From contig CP070695.1 of assembly GCA_020353515.1 (NCBI GenBank), forward strand, positions 4,009,560 through 4,047,531: DNA of 37,972 bases. Reading direction: 5' to 3'. The notes under the pieces were generated by a model, which searched no databases, was not told the origin of the DNA, and saw only the letters and a list, made by a program, of their open reading frames with translations. Origin of the DNA: Candidatus Heimdallarchaeota archaeon. Lineage in GTDB: Archaea; Asgardarchaeota; Heimdallarchaeia; Hodarchaeales; Hodarchaeaceae. Numbering within the stretch: the first letter of the stretch is position 1; each line of letters opens with the position of its first letter. Of the stretch, positions 34,592 to 37,972 are shown one piece after another. The position numbers were made by a program, and so were the translations under genes.

Positions 34592-36793
34592 CTAGTAACC
34601 TTTCCTCTTCCTAAAGATTATGACACCTATGATTAGACTGGTAAGCACCAGAAAAACTGGTGTGCTAGGTGTACCACTGGAACTAGTCGTTGTTTGTTCG
34701 CTGGACGATGAACTAGTCGTATTGGAGGAGGTAGATTCAGACGTCATGGTGCTAGTAGGGACATCCTCAATTGCGTAACCAACATATTTAGGAACAGTAT
34801 TAGGATCACGCCATCTTTCAGAGGTCGTAATAACAACTATATCTTCTTCGGGCATCACATAGATGATTTGACCATCTGCCCCAACGGCTGAATACCCTGC
34901 TTTCGACTTAATCCCTTCTTCAAAAGTCCACCACTGATACCCATATCCTGCGCCACCTGCCAACTCCGTGTCTGCAGGAGCTACATGTGGACGAGTGGAC
35001 GCAGCTACCCAATCAGCAGGGACGATTTGCTGGCCATTCCAAGAACCATTATTTAAATAAAGCTGGCCAAATTTAGCCATATTACGGGGGGTGAGATACA
35101 GTGCGTTTCCACCGTGCACGCGACCATGAATATCGGTCATCCAGATAATATCTGCTTGATGAATCCCCAATGGTTCGAAAAGGTATTCCTGCGCAAATTC
35201 AACTGTAGTATTGCCAGTAGTTTCTTGGATAATGGCAGATAAGACATGGGATGCCCCTGTGTTATAGTTATAGACTGTCCCAGGTTCATTCTCCATAGGC
35301 AAATCAAGAACATATTGAAGGGCGTCTGGGCTTCTAGCCATCAGGATATGATCAGGACCATCATTCCACTCTAAGCCAGTAGTCATAGTAAGCAAGTGTT
35401 CTAGAGTCATTGCCTCTTTCTGAGAGTCGACATTGACAAACGTCATATCAGGGAAAAATTCCAACACTTTCTGATCTACATCCTGAATAAACCCTTTCTC
35501 AATCGCTATTCCAATGAGGGCGGAAGTAAAACTTTTTGTTACTGAAAACAACATGTGTCTGGACTCTGGAGTGAATTGATACGTGGATCCTGTATAGTAC
35601 TCTTCGAAAACCAATTTTCCATGCCGAATAATGAGGAAACTATCAAGATAATCGACTTCCTCGGGAATCTGGTTCAATGCAGCAGCATCCAAACCTTGTT
35701 CAGCAGGAGTCGATTCGGGCCAGTCCAACACAAAGGGGGCAATTTCATGTTCGGGATAATCCCCCCAAAGCTTGATAGTTCTGTCAACTCCACAGGATGC
35801 CAGAATCGTCCCGTCATGGGAAAATGCCGTATCGACTACAGTATTAGTATGTCCTATAAGCTCATCTAAGACTTCTCCTTCTGTAATATTCCATAATTGA
35901 ACGGGAGTACTTTGTATTGGATCTGGTGGTACACCCCCACTTGAAATTAAAACATCGGGGTCTGTAGGTGAAAAATCAACATTGAAAACATGGTAATCGA
36001 TTTCATAGGTCTGAAGAAGAGCTCCAGTGTTAACATTCCAAATTCTAATCGTTTCATCAGGGCCGCCTGAGGCTAGGATAGAATTATTCGATGAAAATGA
36101 GGCTGTATATACTTGATCAGTATGTCCTGAAAGAGTCCTTAACTCAAGGCCTGTAGCTCTATCCCATAGCTTAATGGAATTATCTGCAGAACTTGATGCT
36201 AGTAATGAACCATTAGGTGAAAAGGCAACACTCCAAACTAGATCAGAATGCCCTGTTAAATTATGTAACATCGTTCCATCGGTCACATTTCTTAAAATAA
36301 TAGAGTTATTTTGAGGGTATGCGAGTAGTGACTTTTCTATGGGTGAAAATTTCAATCGAAAACCCCTGAAGGCATTATGCCACGTGTTCAAGAGCTTGCC
36401 AGTTGAAACATTCCAAAAGTTGATTCTTTGATCATTCCAGCCTGCAGAAGCGAGGATCGAACCATCTAAAGAGAAATCAGCAGAATAAACATGAAAATAA
36501 TGCCCCTGGAGTAAATGTATTGTTTCACCATTGGTAATATTCCATAATCTAATGCTTCCATCAGCACTAGCCGAAGCTAACATTGAATCATCAGGAGAGA
36601 AAGCTACATGCCATACCGGGCCACCATGCCTAGTTAAAGTGGCAAAATTCTTTGTAAACTGGTTAGAATTTCTTACGGAATCTTTCTTGTATGAAAATTC
36701 GTTAGTATAGTGAGCGAATCCACTAGAAAAGAACATTCCAGCGATAATCGCCATTAAAACGATTAATATAATCATTCGAAAATGTTTTTTCAT
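34592..36793 (-). CDS. Secreted WD40 propeller / beta-lactamase-fold fusion, membrane anchored (second copy)
   Basis: 733 residues with the same architecture as the protein at 19476. Signal peptide (about 1-27), then seven WD40 repeats (about 45-350: ADGSIRLW, DQRINFW, NNSIILRN, ADNSIKLW, PDETIRIW, TPVQLW, VDRTIKLW). The PF00144 hydrolase (about 360-665) has SVTKS (Ser417, Lys420), YNYNTGASHVL and GADGQIIYVMPEED, a more canonical third motif than in the first copy. A Ser/Thr-rich stalk (about 678-712), a membrane helix and RKRKGY follow. It ends in TAG. The two copies are about 13 kb apart on the same strand, so they are an old duplication rather than a fresh tandem one. Confidence 0.92.
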   Translation of the reverse strand: MKKHFRMIILIVLMAIIAGMFFSSGFAHYTNEFSYKKDSVRNSNQFTKNFATLTRHGGPVWHVAFSPDDSMLASASADGSIRLWNITNGETIHLLQGHYFHVYSADFSLDGSILASAGWNDQRINFWNVSTGKLLNTWHNAFRGFRLKFSPIEKSLLAYPQNNSIILRNVTDGTMLHNLTGHSDLVWSVAFSPNGSLLASSSADNSIKLWDRATGLELRTLSGHTDQVYTASFSSNNSILASGGPDETIRIWNVNTGALLQTYEIDYHVFNVDFSPTDPDVLISSGGVPPDPIQSTPVQLWNITEGEVLDELIGHTNTVVDTAFSHDGTILASCGVDRTIKLWGDYPEHEIAPFVLDWPESTPAEQGLDAAALNQIPEEVDYLDSFLIIRHGKLVFEEYYTGSTYQFTPESRHMLFSVTKSFTSALIGIAIEKGFIQDVDQKVLEFFPDMTFVNVDSQKEAMTLEHLLTMTTGLEWNDGPDHILMARSPDALQYVLDLPMENEPGTVYNYNTGASHVLSAIIQETTGNTTVEFAQEYLFEPLGIHQADIIWMTDIHGRVHGGNALYLTPRNMAKFGQLYLNNGSWNGQQIVPADWVAASTRPHVAPADTELAGGAGYGYQWWTFEEGIKSKAGYSAVGADGQIIYVMPEEDIVVITTSERWRDPNTVPKYVGYAIEDVPTSTMTSESTSSNTTSSSSSEQTTTSSSGTPSTPVFLVLTSLIIGVIIFRKRKGY

Positions 36794-37031
36794 AAATTAT
36801 CATCTATTAGGTTTCTTTGTAAATTTAACAAGCACACTTTGAATATTTTCAATATTCAGTCAATTATTATTGAACTTTCATTTCAATTGATTCAAATATA
36901 CGTTTTACTATCTTTAAGCCGGAAAAAACGCGGGATCTTTCTCAGGATTCAGCTATTTAAGTTTTTCTATCGTTTTCTCATGTACTAACAATAGTACCAA
37001 AAAAAGTCTATGGTAGACTCTTCAAGTATTA
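36794..37031. other. Intergenic region, no gene seen
   Basis: This A+T-rich divergent spacer lies between the WD40/beta-lactamase gene and the DUF4037 gene. I see no RNA gene, repeat or conserved frame. It should hold the promoter of the minus-strand gene near its left end. Confidence 0.4.
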
Positions 37032-37058
37032 TTTATAGTAGAGAGAAAGAATTTCTCT
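37032..37058 (+). promoter_or_regulatory. TATA box plus perfect inverted repeat before the DUF4037 gene
   Basis: TTTATAG (37032-37038) is about 26 bases before ATG 37061, implying a leaderless message. A perfect inverted repeat, AGAGAAA (37042-37048) and TTTCTCT (37052-37058) with a three-base spacer, fills the gap between TATA and start codon. Confidence 0.5.
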
Positions 37059-37060
37059 TT

Positions 37061-37972
37061 ATGGCATCCTCTTTTATCAAAGGATTAGATCTCAGCAGAC
37101 GATTTTTCGAGGAAGTAGTGAAAGGTATTCTTGAGAAACACTTCGCTACAGTAAAATATGACGCCTCACTAATAGGTTCAGGGTCAGAAGTTTTTGGTTT
37201 CGATGACGAGATTTCCACAGATCATCATTGGGGACCTAGAATTCAATTATTTCTCAGTGAAACTGATCATAAAAAATTTTCGAAAGAGATACACTCTGTA
37301 CTCAGTAAAGAATTACCCTATGAATTTCATGGGTTTTCAACAAATTGGAGTGACCCAGATCCACAGGATTCCATGACCCAGCTATTGGAACCTATTTCTT
37401 CGGGCCTCGTAAATCATAGAGTGGACATTTATACCATAAAATCTTATCTCAACCAACACCTCGACATCCAATCGGTTCAACTATCAGATATTGAATGGTT
37501 GATGTTGTCAGAGCAGAGATTATTAGAGTTTACGAGTGGACAAGTGTTCTATAACAAGCTTGGACAGCTAGATAAGGCTCGAGCAGCGTTACATTATTTT
37601 CCAAAGAATGTTTGGTATTTCAAGCTCATGGCTGAATGGGATCATATAACAGAAGAAATTGCATTTGTCGGCCGAACTGGGATGATTGGTGACGATTTGG
37701 GATCCCGAATTGAAGCTTCCAGGCTTGTACGGTATATTATACGATTAACGTTCTTACTTCATAACACATACATACCTTATCCCAAATGGCTTTCTCTCGC
37801 ATTTTCTCAATTACCCATCGCAAACAAGCTGCAACCAATTCTAATCAAGATTCTGAAAGAAGATGACTGGAGAAACAGAGAGAAGTTATTATGCGAGGCT
37901 TATCTACTACTCTTAGAAAAGCAAAATAATCTAAACATTACTCCAAAAATCATATTGAAAACAGGTAAATAC
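37061..37972 (+). CDS. DUF4037 nucleotidyltransferase-like protein (partial, runs off right edge)
   Basis: 304 codons are open from ATG 37061 to the window end with no stop. Near the N-terminus SLIGSGSEVFGFDDEISTDH followed by HWGPRIQLFLS (about 37-66) is the DUF4037 signature, a nucleotidyltransferase-fold motif (GSGS, then D-x(n)-D), and VDIYTIKSYL (about 124-133) supplies a possible third acidic residue. The later part (LLSEQRLLEFTSGQVFYNKL, WYFKLMAEWDHITEE) is the helical region common to this family. Members may act on small molecules such as antibiotics or metabolites; the substrate is unknown. The C-terminus is outside the window. Confidence 0.8.
   Translation, partial: MASSFIKGLDLSRRFFEEVVKGILEKHFATVKYDASLIGSGSEVFGFDDEISTDHHWGPRIQLFLSETDHKKFSKEIHSVLSKELPYEFHGFSTNWSDPDPQDSMTQLLEPISSGLVNHRVDIYTIKSYLNQHLDIQSVQLSDIEWLMLSEQRLLEFTSGQVFYNKLGQLDKARAALHYFPKNVWYFKLMAEWDHITEEIAFVGRTGMIGDDLGSRIEASRLVRYIIRLTFLLHNTYIPYPKWLSLAFSQLPIANKLQPILIKILKEDDWRNREKLLCEAYLLLLEKQNNLNITPKIILKTGKY

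Overview
The window reads as a stretch of an A+T-rich archaeal chromosome, most likely from an Asgard archaeon (Promethearchaeota); the class is not determinable by reading. The archaeal signs are TATA-type promoters close to start codons (several apparently leaderless), oligo-T ends, small dense genes, PadR and winged-helix regulators, and many secreted proteins that end in a Ser/Thr-rich stalk, one membrane helix and a basic tail. The Asgard signs are an Arf-like small GTPase next to a winged-helix regulator, long TPR proteins, and WD40 and C-type-lectin domains in surface proteins. No rRNA, tRNA, CRISPR array, transposase or phage gene was seen, and no gene-free stretch exceeds about 270 bases.

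Layout. 1-3990 (minus): a membrane-anchored solute-binding protein whose two halves are in permuted order, translationally coupled to a secreted seven-repeat LVIVD propeller with a lamin-tail-like domain. 4194-6239 (plus): a corrinoid protein and a monomethylamine methyltransferase (MtmB) homologue with Lys at the pyrrolysine position. 6327-7136: an orphan seven-helix membrane protein. 7311-9789 (plus): a Cys-rich putative ligand-binding protein, a metallo-beta-lactamase-fold hydrolase and a SAM methyltransferase, converging on a B12-type radical SAM protein (9792-11828, minus). 11992-15232 (plus): pirin, 3-methyladenine DNA glycosylase I, and a DUF885 peptidase. 15324-21746: a cell-surface metzincin-like protease, a small basic membrane protein, a cytosolic serine beta-lactamase-like hydrolase, and a secreted WD40/beta-lactamase fusion. 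21903-23661 (plus): winged-helix regulator plus Arf-like GTPase. 23680-25968: a TPR protein. 26027-27861 (minus): a PadR / HAAS-type membrane protein / His-containing four-helix protein operon. 28119-30469 (minus): two paralogous surface proteins flanking an HTH/Cys protein, with one operator-like motif in both promoters. 30683-34544 (plus): C-type lectin/beta-helix surface protein, M42 aminopeptidase, alpha/alpha-toroid-like protein. 34592-36793 (minus): a second WD40/beta-lactamase fusion. 37061-end: the start of a DUF4037 nucleotidyltransferase-like gene.

How it fits together. Much of the window serves the cell surface: eight predicted type-I anchored extracellular proteins (binding protein, LVIVD propeller, metalloprotease, two WD40/beta-lactamase fusions, two duplicated proteins, lectin/beta-helix protein) interspersed with small regulatory modules. 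Metabolism is represented mainly by the corrinoid methyltransferase pair. The best candidates for new biology are the pyrrolysine-free MtmB/MtmC pair, the permuted binding protein, the regulator/operator/surface-protein locus at 28.1-30.6 kb, and the winged-helix/Arf GTPase pair. Function statements are from recognised motifs and remembered family sequences; no database search was run.
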